From positions 1-45,632 of the forward strand of contig CAYZRS010000041.1 of assembly GCA_964480915.1 (NCBI GenBank): a stretch of DNA of 45,632 nucleotides, written 5' to 3'. A model generated the notes under the pieces. That model ran no database searches. It was not told where the DNA came from and was given only the letters and a program-made list of their open reading frames with translations. The translations under genes were made by a program, and so were the position numbers. The number at the start of each line of letters is the position of its first letter. Position 1 is the first letter of the stretch. The DNA is from CAWGCE01 sp964480915 (GTDB lineage: Bacteria > Planctomycetota > Planctomycetia > Pirellulales > Pirellulaceae). Shown one piece after another: positions 26,749 through 34,573 of this stretch.

Positions 26749-27354
26749 CTATTCGCCGCCAAGTCGCTTGCGGAGATTCTCCGCCCCGCGCCTGAGCAGC
26801 CCGGCAACGGCGGCCTCGGACTTGCCAAGAAGCTCGGCAACCTGCTTTAACTGCATAGATTCTAGATATTTCAACCGAATCGCATCGGCCTGATCGTTGG
26901 GGAGACTGGCGATCGCTTTGGCCAAAATGAGCGCCGATTCGCCTTTGAGCAGCCGGGTTCCAGCCGAAGACCCTTCTGCCAAGGGCCCGTCAAAAGCCAA
27001 AGATGCGCTCTCGCCTTGATCTTGCCACGACTTTTCGCGTGTTACATCGCGCGTAGGACCGTAAAACGCCCGCGTCACGTCTTTGATCGCACTGCTGAGA
27101 ATCGACTGCAACCAAGCGGTCAACTGAGGCTCGCTCGTGCCCTCAAATCGCTCGAACCCTTGATGAGCCCGATGCAACGCGTCTTGAGCAATATCGGAAC
27201 CGTCGAGCTTGGTCCCCAATCGTCGCACACGGGCGTCGGCCAAGGCCCGCAATTTCAGGTAGGGACGGTACCATCGAAAAAGCTCATCCAAATGTGATGC
27301 ATCTTCTTTAGCACTGGCTATAAGCTTATCAATCGAGGGTTTTTCACGTGTCAT
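26749..27354 (-). CDS. ECF sigma factor linked to a Ser/Thr kinase
   Basis: The 201-residue protein has sigma region 2 (SDIAQDALHRAHQGFERFEG, core binding and -10 recognition) and region 4 (LPNDQADAIRLKYLESMQLKQVAELLGKSEAAVAGLLRRG, a helix-turn-helix for the -35 element). The start is the ATG at 27354; upstream codons to 27408 look non-coding. It is divergent from the kinase gene at 27547, with 192 bases between them. Pairing of an ECF sigma factor with a kinase, instead of an anti-sigma factor, is described for the planctomycete ECF-STK groups. Regulation of the sigma factor by phosphorylation is therefore likely but not shown here. Confidence 0.88.
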   Translation of the reverse strand: MTREKPSIDKLIASAKEDASHLDELFRWYRPYLKLRALADARVRRLGTKLDGSDIAQDALHRAHQGFERFEGTSEPQLTAWLQSILSSAIKDVTRAFYGPTRDVTREKSWQDQGESASLAFDGPLAEGSSAGTRLLKGESALILAKAIASLPNDQADAIRLKYLESMQLKQVAELLGKSEAAVAGLLRRGAENLRKRLGGE

Positions 27355-27546
27355 AGTGCTGAATGTTACGCTAATCCTGGTTCCTAACAACCGCCCACAC
27401 CTCCTCACTACCTACCACCCACAAAAGGGGAAGGAATTCCGGCACATTCTTATACCCTGGATGGAATAAGATACGTAAGAACGAGTGTTGACGGCGGGGG
27501 CGCTCGATCTTGACAATTCCCTCTTCGTCCGCGAGAGCAAACCAGC
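27355..27546. promoter_or_regulatory. Divergent promoter region, sigma factor and kinase 1
   Basis: This 192-base region must hold the start sites of both the minus-strand sigma factor and the plus-strand kinase. GAGAG at 27533-27537 is a weak ribosome site for the kinase TTG start. No pair of consensus -35/-10 boxes stands out. Confidence 0.4.
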
Positions 27547-30500
27547 TTGCGAAACCCAAAGCCTTCTTTCGAAGCCATTCTGGCACAGTGCATTTCCGCG
27601 CGTGATCATGCGCAGTGGGAACGTGTCGAGGCGATCATGAGCAAGCACCAAGAGTATGCGGATGAAATACGAGATTTCTTCGCCGAAACGTCCAGCTTGG
27701 TCAAAAAAATACATGAAGTTTCGGCAGGATGCTCTGAGCAACAGCCAGCGCCGCCACTCCACGAATCGATACGGTTCTTTGGAGACTATGAGTTGATCGA
27801 GCTGCTGGGGTCGGGTGCGATGGGCGAGATTTATCGTGCCCACCATCGAACGCTCGATCGCATCGTGGCGCTCAAAGTGATTCGGGGCGCTCAATCTTGG
27901 AATGAAACGTTCATCGAACGATTTCGCATCGAAGCTCAGTTGTCAGCCAAACTCATCCACCCAAACATCGTCAGAATTTACGATGTCGGTGAGGTGGACG
28001 GGCGCATGTTCTACACCATGGACTGCGTCGATGGCTTTAACTTAAAGCAGCTGGCGGTTGGTGTGGGGTTAGATGGCGTCGATGCCGCGCGGATTATCTC
28101 TAAGATCGCGAGGGCGACATATTACGCCCACAATCAGGGTGTCATTCATCGTGATATCAAACCGTCCAATATTCTGATCGACAAATCGACACACCAACCT
28201 GCGATCACCGATTTCGGCCTCGCGAAGAACCTACTCGACCCGTCGGATCTCACGCTCAGCAATGAAGTCGTCGGATCGCCCGCCTACTTGGCACCGGAGA
28301 CGATCGGAGGTGGGCGTCTTGCCATCAATCCTTTGGGAGATATCTACTCGCTGGGTGCTACGCTGTATCACCTGCTTGCCGGCAAGCCTCCAATTAGTGG
28401 CAGCTCCGTCGCGGACACTCTTCATCTGGCAAGCCGCGGCGAGATCGTCGCAATCCGTGAATTAGTTCCTCGCGTTCCCAAAGATTTGGAAACGATTTGC
28501 ATGAAATGCATGGAACTCGACCCGAAAAGAAGATACGCGACGGCAGAATTACTCGCGGAAGACCTAGAACGATACCTGACAAACGAGCCGATACTCGCTC
28601 GCCCTCTGGGGCCCATTGGGCAATTCTATCGTTGGGGCTGCCGAAAGCCGGCTCAGGCAATCATGTTGGCTGTGGGCATGTGTGTCTTGGTCACGGCAGT
28701 CCTCACCACGCTTTACGTCAATCGGTTGCGACACGCGGCAGAAACGAAGCGAATCGAGGCGGAACAAAGCGTCGCCGAGACGACCGAACTTGCCGACTAC
28801 TTGGTTGATATCCTCCGCAGTCCCGATCCTGCCATTAACGGTCGTGAGGTCACCGTCGCCAGTCGGCTGGAAGCCGCCGTCGTCCAGGCCAACGATCAGC
28901 TAGAAAGCCAACCGCGCCGGCGAGCAGCGGTTCTCGCAGCACTGGGCCGCAGTTTCCACGGGTTAGGGATGGCCGCTCCGGCCGAAGAGACTCTGCGGCA
29001 GGCAATCGACTGCTTCGCCAGCCAAGTCGATCCGAATCATCCCGAGCTAATCATCATGCGAACGCACTTGGCAGACATCACCATGGCCGCCAATCCGGCG
29101 GCAGCAATCACGACGCTCTCGAACCTGCAAAATCTGTGGCGGTCCAATTATGACGTCGACACGAAGCAGTACTTCTTCATCACTTCGTCACTGGCGGCTG
29201 CGTATCAATCAGAAAGTCGTTTTCCAGAGGCCTTGCACGCGTTTCAAGAGGTTGCGAACCGGTCCAAATCGTTGTTCGGTGACGAAGCTCCAGAGACGTT
29301 GATGGCGCTTCGTGAATACGCAAACGCACAACTCGACGTGAGCGATTTAACCGGCGCACTGGAGACGTACGAGTTCGTGTTGCAGTCACTGCGCCAGCAA
29401 GAGAATGCTAGTCCGCTGGAAACAATCCGCACACTGGCCGGTATTGGAGAAACATACCGGGCGATGAAAGAGGTGCTGAAAGCCACAGCCGTCCACGAAG
29501 AGGCACTGCAGAAATCGTTGGAATTACTCGGTGCCGATCACCCCGAAACGCTCCAAAGAATGCAAAACCTTGCTTTTACCTACATGCATTCTGGCCCCAA
29601 GAAAGAGGACGCTGCCGACTTACTGCGTCGACGCCAGCAATTGACGTTGGCCAAGTATGGGCCCGATCATCGCCAATCGATCGAGGCATTGGCCTCGCTC
29701 GGAACGGCCCTCTATGTGACGCAAAAGCATGCAGAGGCGATCCCTTCGTTTCGAGCCGTCTTGCCGCAATTGTTGGAGCATTTTGGTCCACTCGACCAGC
29801 AGACGCTGGCCATTCAACAGCAGTTGGCGGTGACTCTCGATTCGGTCGGGGAACACGAGGAAGCCGAGTCGATCTTTCGAACCATCTTGCCGAATTTACG
29901 CGAGGTCTTTGGCGAACGGGGGCTCAACGTCCTGGCAACCGAATCCCAGTTGGCGAAAAATCTAGCCAGCCAGCGGCGGTACGTCGAAGCAGCGGAGTGC
30001 TTCGAATCTTTGATCGAACCGACGACAGCTTTGCTGGGCACTGCTCACAAGAAACCCTACAGCCATTGTTTCCAAGCACTGTCCAATTTTTATCTTGCGA
30101 GAGATTATGACCGCGCACTTACCGTCGGCCGAAGATTCCTCGATACCTACTGCGAATCGCCCGCCGCGAATCCCGATAATAATGCCATCGCCCGCATCCA
30201 TATCGCCGATTGCCTCAGGCGGAATGGAGAACTGAGTCCTGCGCTCGCTGTCCTTAGCAAGGCGATGACTCGTTTGGAACCGTTAGCCGACCACTTAGGA
30301 GCCCAAGCGGCTGCCATCCGAGGTGCCATTGCGATGGACCAAGGGGAAACCGAGACGGCAAGATTTTGGCTCACGAAAGCAACCACAGGCTTCGCGAATT
30401 TGTCGGTCGAAGAACCTGCTCCATGGCTTGCCGCACGTATTGAACAGGCCGAAGCTTGGGCAAAAGCGGTCGGCATCGATGCCGTCGCAGCACCAAGTAG

Positions 30501-30555
30501 CACCGAATCAGAAAGCAACGCGACTAGGACTGTTCAGCAATCGCCTGATCAATAA
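27547..30555 (+). CDS. Ser/Thr protein kinase with transmembrane helix and TPRs
   Basis: The 1002-residue protein has an N-terminal helical extension (about 8-55) common in planctomycete kinases, and a Hanks-type kinase domain (about 80-350). The glycine loop is LLGSGAMGEIY; the catalytic residues are Lys110, Glu129, HRD (201-203) and DFG (222-224). One transmembrane helix follows (about 370-391), then about 600 residues of TPR-like helices with 42-residue periodicity. The kinase should face the cytoplasm and the TPR part should be extracytoplasmic. The start is a TTG at 27547; an ATG at 27637 would cut into the N-terminal helices, and a stop at 27511 excludes longer forms. It is divergent from an ECF sigma gene. 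Its last 32 bases overlap the end of the TerB-like gene. Confidence 0.92.
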   Translation: MRNPKPSFEAILAQCISARDHAQWERVEAIMSKHQEYADEIRDFFAETSSLVKKIHEVSAGCSEQQPAPPLHESIRFFGDYELIELLGSGAMGEIYRAHHRTLDRIVALKVIRGAQSWNETFIERFRIEAQLSAKLIHPNIVRIYDVGEVDGRMFYTMDCVDGFNLKQLAVGVGLDGVDAARIISKIARATYYAHNQGVIHRDIKPSNILIDKSTHQPAITDFGLAKNLLDPSDLTLSNEVVGSPAYLAPETIGGGRLAINPLGDIYSLGATLYHLLAGKPPISGSSVADTLHLASRGEIVAIRELVPRVPKDLETICMKCMELDPKRRYATAELLAEDLERYLTNEPILARPLGPIGQFYRWGCRKPAQAIMLAVGMCVLVTAVLTTLYVNRLRHAAETKRIEAEQSVAETTELADYLVDILRSPDPAINGREVTVASRLEAAVVQANDQLESQPRRRAAVLAALGRSFHGLGMAAPAEETLRQAIDCFASQVDPNHPELIIMRTHLADITMAANPAAAITTLSNLQNLWRSNYDVDTKQYFFITSSLAAAYQSESRFPEALHAFQEVANRSKSLFGDEAPETLMALREYANAQLDVSDLTGALETYEFVLQSLRQQENASPLETIRTLAGIGETYRAMKEVLKATAVHEEALQKSLELLGADHPETLQRMQNLAFTYMHSGPKKEDAADLLRRRQQLTLAKYGPDHRQSIEALASLGTALYVTQKHAEAIPSFRAVLPQLLEHFGPLDQQTLAIQQQLAVTLDSVGEHEEAESIFRTILPNLREVFGERGLNVLATESQLAKNLASQRRYVEAAECFESLIEPTTALLGTAHKKPYSHCFQALSNFYLARDYDRALTVGRRFLDTYCESPAANPDNNAIARIHIADCLRRNGELSPALAVLSKAMTRLEPLADHLGAQAAAIRGAIAMDQGETETARFWLTKATTGFANLSVEEPAPWLAARIEQAEAWAKAVGIDAVAAPSSTESESNATRTVQQSPDQ

Positions 30556-30877
30556 TTCCGTTCAGGTCGGATTCGTTGACATTCATCTGAGCTGCAATGA
30601 CAGCGAACATCTGACGCTCAGTGTTGTGAATTTGGCCGTCGGCGGCCATCATGAAGACAAGTTCCTTGAGCAAGTCGTTGGCCGCAGCTTTGTCCTGAGG
30701 AATTTCGGGAAGAGGCGCTTCATCGCGAGCAGCTTCATCCAACAGACGTTCAAATTCGCTATCGCTAACTCCCCATTCCAACGCTCGATGCGAAAACAAT
30801 CGCAACTCTTCACGCGAAATAGAACCATCGGCAACAGCCATGGAGAGCATAAACTTCAATTTCTCTAAGTTCGACAT
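30524..30877 (-). CDS. TerB-like small helical protein
   Basis: The 117-residue protein has two repeats of the pattern A-D-G-x-I followed four or five residues later by an acidic residue (VADGSISREE at 15-24 and AADGQIHNTE at 78-87). This is the hallmark of the TerB fold, an all-helical domain with acidic metal-binding sites. TerB-like proteins occur in tellurite resistance and in many stress or signalling settings; tellurite resistance should not be inferred here because no other ter gene is present. The ATG at 30877 has GAAGGA upstream. Its 3' end overlaps the convergent kinase gene by 32 bases. Confidence 0.75.
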   Translation of the reverse strand: MSNLEKLKFMLSMAVADGSISREELRLFSHRALEWGVSDSEFERLLDEAARDEAPLPEIPQDKAAANDLLKELVFMMAADGQIHNTERQMFAVIAAQMNVNESDLNGIIDQAIAEQS

Positions 30878-31009
30878 GTGGGTATCCTTCGGTCTTGCGG
30901 CCGCCACTGCGACTTTGGCACGCGAGCAATCTGACTCAAGAACGTATTGTAACAAACAATTCCAACTTTTGGCCCATCACCAACTATTCAACAATAGCAG
31001 GACGAATGT

Positions 31010-31711
31010 ATGAATCGCTTTCGAGAACGAATGAATCACCTCCAAGACCGGTCACGTCCGTGCGAAGCGATACCAAGCTTGGTCAAAGTGGCCGTGATTG
31101 CTATCCTGCTTTCAGTTTTCACTCAACATGACGTAGCAGCTCAAGACGATTCGCAGCGGGGAGATATTCGATTGTCAAAAGCCACATTTGGTTCGGGATG
31201 TTTTTGGTGTACCGAGGCCGTTTTTCTTCAATTGGAAGGTGTCGAATCGGCGCTGCCGGGATACTGCGGCGGGCAGACCGAAGATCCGACATACAAGCAA
31301 GTCTGCTCCGGGACGACCGGACACGCAGAGGTGATTCAGATCACGTATGACGCCTCGCGCGTCAGCTTTGAAAAGCTGCTTGAGGTTTTTTGGAAAAGCC
31401 ACGACCCGACCACCCTAAATCGTCAAGGCAATGATGTCGGAACGCAGTACCGCAGCGTTATCTTCTTTCACGATGAAGAGCAAAAATCGCTCGCGGAGAA
31501 ATACAAAGCGAAACTGGACGCCGCCGGAATTTTTGGCGACCCGATCGTGACCGAGATTTCACCGTTGGCAAAATTCTACGTTGCCGAGAATTACCACAAG
31601 GACTACTACGCGCTCAACAGCGGTCAACCCTATTGCGTGGCCGTCGTCCGCCCGAAGGTCGAGAAAATCCGCAAGCTCTTCGAGGCCGATCTGAAGAAAA
31701 CCGAAAACTGA
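31010..31711 (+). CDS. msrA: Exported peptide methionine sulfoxide reductase A
   Basis: The 233-residue protein has an N-terminal signal sequence (hydrophobic stretch about 24-37, cleavage likely after VAA at 44) followed by a complete MsrA domain. The catalytic motif GCFWC carries the nucleophile Cys64. PGYCGG, CSGTTGHAEVIQ, GTQYRS and YHKDYY are all conserved. MsrA reduces methionine-S-sulfoxide in damaged proteins; the signal sequence suggests work in the periplasm. Cys67 in GCFWC or Cys208 near the C-terminus could serve in resolving. No MsrB domain is fused. The gene converges on pheA with 17 bases between the stops. Confidence 0.94.
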   Translation: MNRFRERMNHLQDRSRPCEAIPSLVKVAVIAILLSVFTQHDVAAQDDSQRGDIRLSKATFGSGCFWCTEAVFLQLEGVESALPGYCGGQTEDPTYKQVCSGTTGHAEVIQITYDASRVSFEKLLEVFWKSHDPTTLNRQGNDVGTQYRSVIFFHDEEQKSLAEKYKAKLDAAGIFGDPIVTEISPLAKFYVAENYHKDYYALNSGQPYCVAVVRPKVEKIRKLFEADLKKTEN

Positions 31712-31728
31712 TCGTTGCCGGAGCCCCG

Positions 31729-32844
31729 TTAGGTCACGACGGTTGGCCGAGGGTAGGAACCAATCACCCGCAATTTCTGACAATGTGATTCGGCCGCTAG
31801 GACCGCTCGTTGGATTTTTTCATCCGCCGAATGCCCTTCGGCATCGATGAAGAAGAAATATTCCCAAGCGTTGCGCCGACTTGGCTGTGAGGTGATCATC
31901 GTCAGGTTCACTTCGGCTTCGCGAAGTACGTTGAGCACATCGACTAGAGCGCCCGCCTTATGAGCGGTCGTAAATAGGATCGACGTTTTGTCGTCGCCGG
32001 TCGGTTTTGCCTGCTCGTTGCCGACGACAAAGAACCGAGTCACATTCTTGGCATCGTCTTCCACATTGCTGACTTGGATAGGCAAGTCGTAAAGCTCGGC
32101 AGCCAGTTTGTTGCCGAGTGCAGCGGCTCCTTCTTCCTGGGATGCCATTTCGGCTGCCCGTGACGAACTGGCGGTCGCCTCGGCCTTTCTGATAAGTCCA
32201 GTTTCTGCCAACCAATTGCGGCATTGGTCGAAAATCTCTTGCTTCGAATAGACGCGTTCGATTTCCGAGATCGGCTTGCGGGACAGCAAGTTGTGTTGGA
32301 TTCGCAAATTAATTTCGGCACACACGCTCACTGTCGATTCGGTAAACGCATCGAGCGTTTCGCGAATGCCGCCGATCATCGAGTTCTCAATCGGCACGAC
32401 GCCAAAATCGGCATGCCCGTTTTCGACTTCCTTGAATGCGGCCGTGATGTCCCCAACCGGTTCGTAATCGACAGCCGAACCAAATTTGCTGGTAGCCGCC
32501 AAATGCGAATAGCTACCAAGCGGCCCCAAGAAAGCGATCCGTAACGGCTTTTCCAGCGAAAAAGAACCGCTCATCAATTCGCGATAGACCGCGAGCAAGA
32601 CTTCATTCGAGAAGGGCCCCGGGTTTTGCTTGCAAATCCGATCGAGAATTTCACTTTCTCGGTCCGGCGCATAGACGGGCGTTCCATCTTTGGCTTTCAA
32701 GGCGCCGATCGCCTGAGCCAGCTCGCCCCGTTCACTGATGAGCGTGAGCAACTTCCGATCGATTTCGTCGATCCGTTCGCGCACATTGCCTAATCCGCCA
32801 CTCGTTGCACCGTTTGTTTCGTCGTTTGCTTCGTCGCTGCTCAT
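31729..32844 (-). CDS. pheA: Bifunctional chorismate mutase/prephenate dehydratase
   Basis: The 371-residue protein joins an AroQ-type chorismate mutase (about 20-98), a prephenate dehydratase (about 101-280) and an ACT domain (about 285-371). The mutase has the residues expected from the E. coli P-protein: Arg in RERID, Arg in SERGELA, Lys in GALKAK and DRESE. The dehydratase has VPIENSMIGG and NVTRFFVVG, with the catalytic Thr. It makes phenylpyruvate from chorismate. In the ACT domain GALV is kept, but the ESRP motif that binds phenylalanine reads TSQP (318-321), so feedback may differ. It follows the DAHP synthase gene by 57 bases and should share its attenuator-controlled transcript. Confidence 0.94.
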   Translation of the reverse strand: MSSDEANDETNGATSGGLGNVRERIDEIDRKLLTLISERGELAQAIGALKAKDGTPVYAPDRESEILDRICKQNPGPFSNEVLLAVYRELMSGSFSLEKPLRIAFLGPLGSYSHLAATSKFGSAVDYEPVGDITAAFKEVENGHADFGVVPIENSMIGGIRETLDAFTESTVSVCAEINLRIQHNLLSRKPISEIERVYSKQEIFDQCRNWLAETGLIRKAEATASSSRAAEMASQEEGAAALGNKLAAELYDLPIQVSNVEDDAKNVTRFFVVGNEQAKPTGDDKTSILFTTAHKAGALVDVLNVLREAEVNLTMITSQPSRRNAWEYFFFIDAEGHSADEKIQRAVLAAESHCQKLRVIGSYPRPTVVT

Positions 32845-32901
32845 GTTTGATTCTTGGGGAAGAGGTGGTGATCATGCCAACGAGACGGACCGCACGAAGG
32901 A

Positions 32902-34281
32902 CTAGGAAGATCCGTTCCGCATTTTTTCGGCGATCAGGATCGACATCTCTAGGGCTTGCTCATAGTTAAGTCGTGGATCGACTTGCGTGCGGTAATCGCG
33001 TGCCAGATCGTCGCTCGTTAAGCCCCGTGCACCGCCGGTGCATTCGGTGACGTCGTCGCCGGTCAATTCAAAGTGGACACCGCCGAGGTAGGAACCTCTC
33101 GATTTGTGGACGTCAAACGCGATTTCTAACTCACCCAAAATGCGTTTGAAGTCGCGGGTCTTGTATCCATTGTCGGTAACTTCGGTGTTGCCATGCATCG
33201 GGTCACAGCACCAAACCACCGATTTCTTAGCTCCTTCGACCGCTTCGATCAGCTTGGGCAAATGCTCTTCCACTTGATCCATCCCAAACCGATGAATCAG
33301 CGTCAGCCGGCCCGGTTCGTTGGAGGAATTCAGAGTGCCGATCAACTCGAGCAATCGATCCGGTTCCATATCTGGGCCCACTTTGACACCGACCGGATTT
33401 TCAATGCCACGGCAGTACTCGACGTGGGCTCCGTCGATCTGATTGGTTCGGTTACCAATCCACGGGAAGTGAGTCGCCAAGTTGTACCAACCGCGACGGC
33501 GGGGAACTTGCCTCGTCTGCGCCTGCTCGTAATACAAATGCAACGCTTCGTGGCTGGTGAAAAATTCAACCCGATTCAGTTGATCAATCTTCTCACCGCT
33601 GATGTTCTCAAGGAAGCGAATCGATTCTCCGATTTCGCTCACCATCTTCTGATACTGGGCCGCCTTGTCGGCATGCTTGACGAAGTCAAGTTGCCAGTAC
33701 TCGGGGTGATGCAAATCGGCAAAGCCGCCATCGATGAGGCTGCGAATGAAATTTAGCGTCATCGCCGAGTGGTGATATCCGCGAATGAGCAGGTCGGGGT
33801 CGGGCCGCCGTGAGTCTTCAACAAAGGCAGCGCTGTTGACGAGATCACCCCGATAACTGGGCAACGTCAAGTCATCTCTTGTTTCCGTATCGGAAGAACG
33901 CGGTTTGGTGTACTGACCGGCGATGCGGCCAACCCGTGTCACTTTCTTGCGGCTCCCATGAACCAAGATCAGACTCATCTGCAACAAAATTTTCAACTTA
34001 CCGGTAATCACCGCCGAATCGCATTCGGAGAAATGCTCGGCACAATCGCCACCTTGAAGTAGGAACCCGTCACCTTCAGCGATATCGGCAAGATCGCTGC
34101 GCAGCTTTTCGACTTCCCAACTGGTCACCAACGGCGGCAATTTCGAAAGCGCACGCACCGACGACTCGACCGCTTGAGCGTCCGGATAGTTGGGCATCTG
34201 CCGAATCGTTTTCGTTTGCCAAGAATCGGGAAGCCAGTTCGCTTCCGAAGAGGTTTCAAGTCGGTTACTCGTCTTGCCCAT
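32902..34281 (-). CDS. Class II DAHP synthase (3-deoxy-7-phosphoheptulonate synthase)
   Basis: The 459-residue protein is of the plant-like/AroA-II class, distinguished by length and by GDCAEHFSECD, GRIAGQYTKPRSSDTE, IHRFGMDQVEEHLP, CDPMHGNTEV and GGVHFELTGDDVTEC. Metal and substrate ligands (Cys in GDCAE, the His and Glu of GVHFE, Asp in DPRLNYEQ) are present. It condenses phosphoenolpyruvate and erythrose 4-phosphate, the entry step of the shikimate pathway. It is the first structural gene of an operon with pheA. Its 5' region (34282-34551) holds a promoter, an aromatic leader peptide and a terminator hairpin, pointing to attenuation. No ribosome site is obvious before the ATG. Confidence 0.94.
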   Translation of the reverse strand: MGKTSNRLETSSEANWLPDSWQTKTIRQMPNYPDAQAVESSVRALSKLPPLVTSWEVEKLRSDLADIAEGDGFLLQGGDCAEHFSECDSAVITGKLKILLQMSLILVHGSRKKVTRVGRIAGQYTKPRSSDTETRDDLTLPSYRGDLVNSAAFVEDSRRPDPDLLIRGYHHSAMTLNFIRSLIDGGFADLHHPEYWQLDFVKHADKAAQYQKMVSEIGESIRFLENISGEKIDQLNRVEFFTSHEALHLYYEQAQTRQVPRRRGWYNLATHFPWIGNRTNQIDGAHVEYCRGIENPVGVKVGPDMEPDRLLELIGTLNSSNEPGRLTLIHRFGMDQVEEHLPKLIEAVEGAKKSVVWCCDPMHGNTEVTDNGYKTRDFKRILGELEIAFDVHKSRGSYLGGVHFELTGDDVTECTGGARGLTSDDLARDYRTQVDPRLNYEQALEMSILIAEKMRNGSS

Positions 34282-34374
34282 GGATTTTCTCTTGCATCGA
34301 ACGATGCTTACTTGTGCGGCGGCTAATTGACTAATGGTTCATTGGTTCGACGGTTTTGGCCTCAAGTTGTGGCC

Positions 34375-34412
34375 AAAAAAAAGCCCCGAGTTCCTAAGGA
34401 TCTCGGGGCTTG
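34375..34412 (-). terminator. Attenuator terminator of the aro operon
   Basis: On the minus strand AAGCCCCGAG (34412-34403) and CTCGGGGCTT (34391-34382) form a perfect 10-bp stem with an 11-base loop, followed by an unbroken run of nine T residues (34383-34375). It lies 94 bases upstream of the DAHP synthase start and 24 bases after the leader ORF stop. It could also end transcripts from the peptidase gene upstream. Confidence 0.92.
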
Positions 34413-34435
34413 AATCGTTGCTTGTGGTGTCAACC

Positions 34436-34516
34436 TACAGTGATTCTCCAGCCCCGTCGTCAAAACGGGCAAATGGGAACATAAACCAATAATAGATTCG
34501 AGCTGTGGATGACATA
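34436..34516 (-). CDS. Aromatic-rich leader peptide
   Basis: A 26-codon ORF starts with ATG at 34516 and ends with TAG at 34436-34438. Residues 8-18 read YYWFMFPFARF: seven of eleven are Phe, Tyr or Trp. It sits between a promoter-like sequence and a strong terminator, ahead of the DAHP synthase and pheA genes. Such leaders govern transcription in phe, trp and pheST operons of other bacteria: ribosomes stall at the aromatic codons when charged tRNA is scarce. The stop codon is placed so that a ribosome finishing translation would cover the antiterminator arm at 34452-34458. AAGG at 34518-34521 is a poor ribosome site because it touches the ATG; initiation may be leaderless. Confidence 0.75.
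34452..34471 (-). promoter_or_regulatory. Pause hairpin and antiterminator arm of the attenuator
   Basis: On the minus strand GCCCGT (34471-34466, region 1) can pair with ACGGGGC (34458-34452, region 2) with one bulged G and a seven-base loop. Region 2 contains CGGGGCT (34457-34451), which can instead pair over seven bases with AGCCCCG in the 5' arm of the terminator (34411-34405). Formation of the 2:3 pair would prevent the terminator. Region 1 directly follows the aromatic codons, as the attenuation model requires. Confidence 0.7.
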
Positions 34517-34523
34517 CCTTCAA

Positions 34524-34551
34524 TTATTCTTCGTCCGACCGATTTTGCAAC
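34524..34551 (-). promoter_or_regulatory. Promoter of the attenuated aro operon
   Basis: Read on the minus strand, TTGCAA (34551-34546) and AATAAT (34529-34524) are separated by 16 bases and match the housekeeping -35 and -10 consensus at four and five of six positions. The predicted start point (about 34517) falls at the leader-peptide ATG. The promoter lies 23 bases after the stop of the upstream peptidase gene. Confidence 0.55.
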
Positions 34552-34573
34552 CTCACAAGTCGCATGAATCGGA

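Noticed and set aside
30524..30877. Tellurite resistance role for the TerB-like protein
   Set aside because: No terC, terD, terE or related gene is present; the TerB fold alone does not indicate tellurite resistance.
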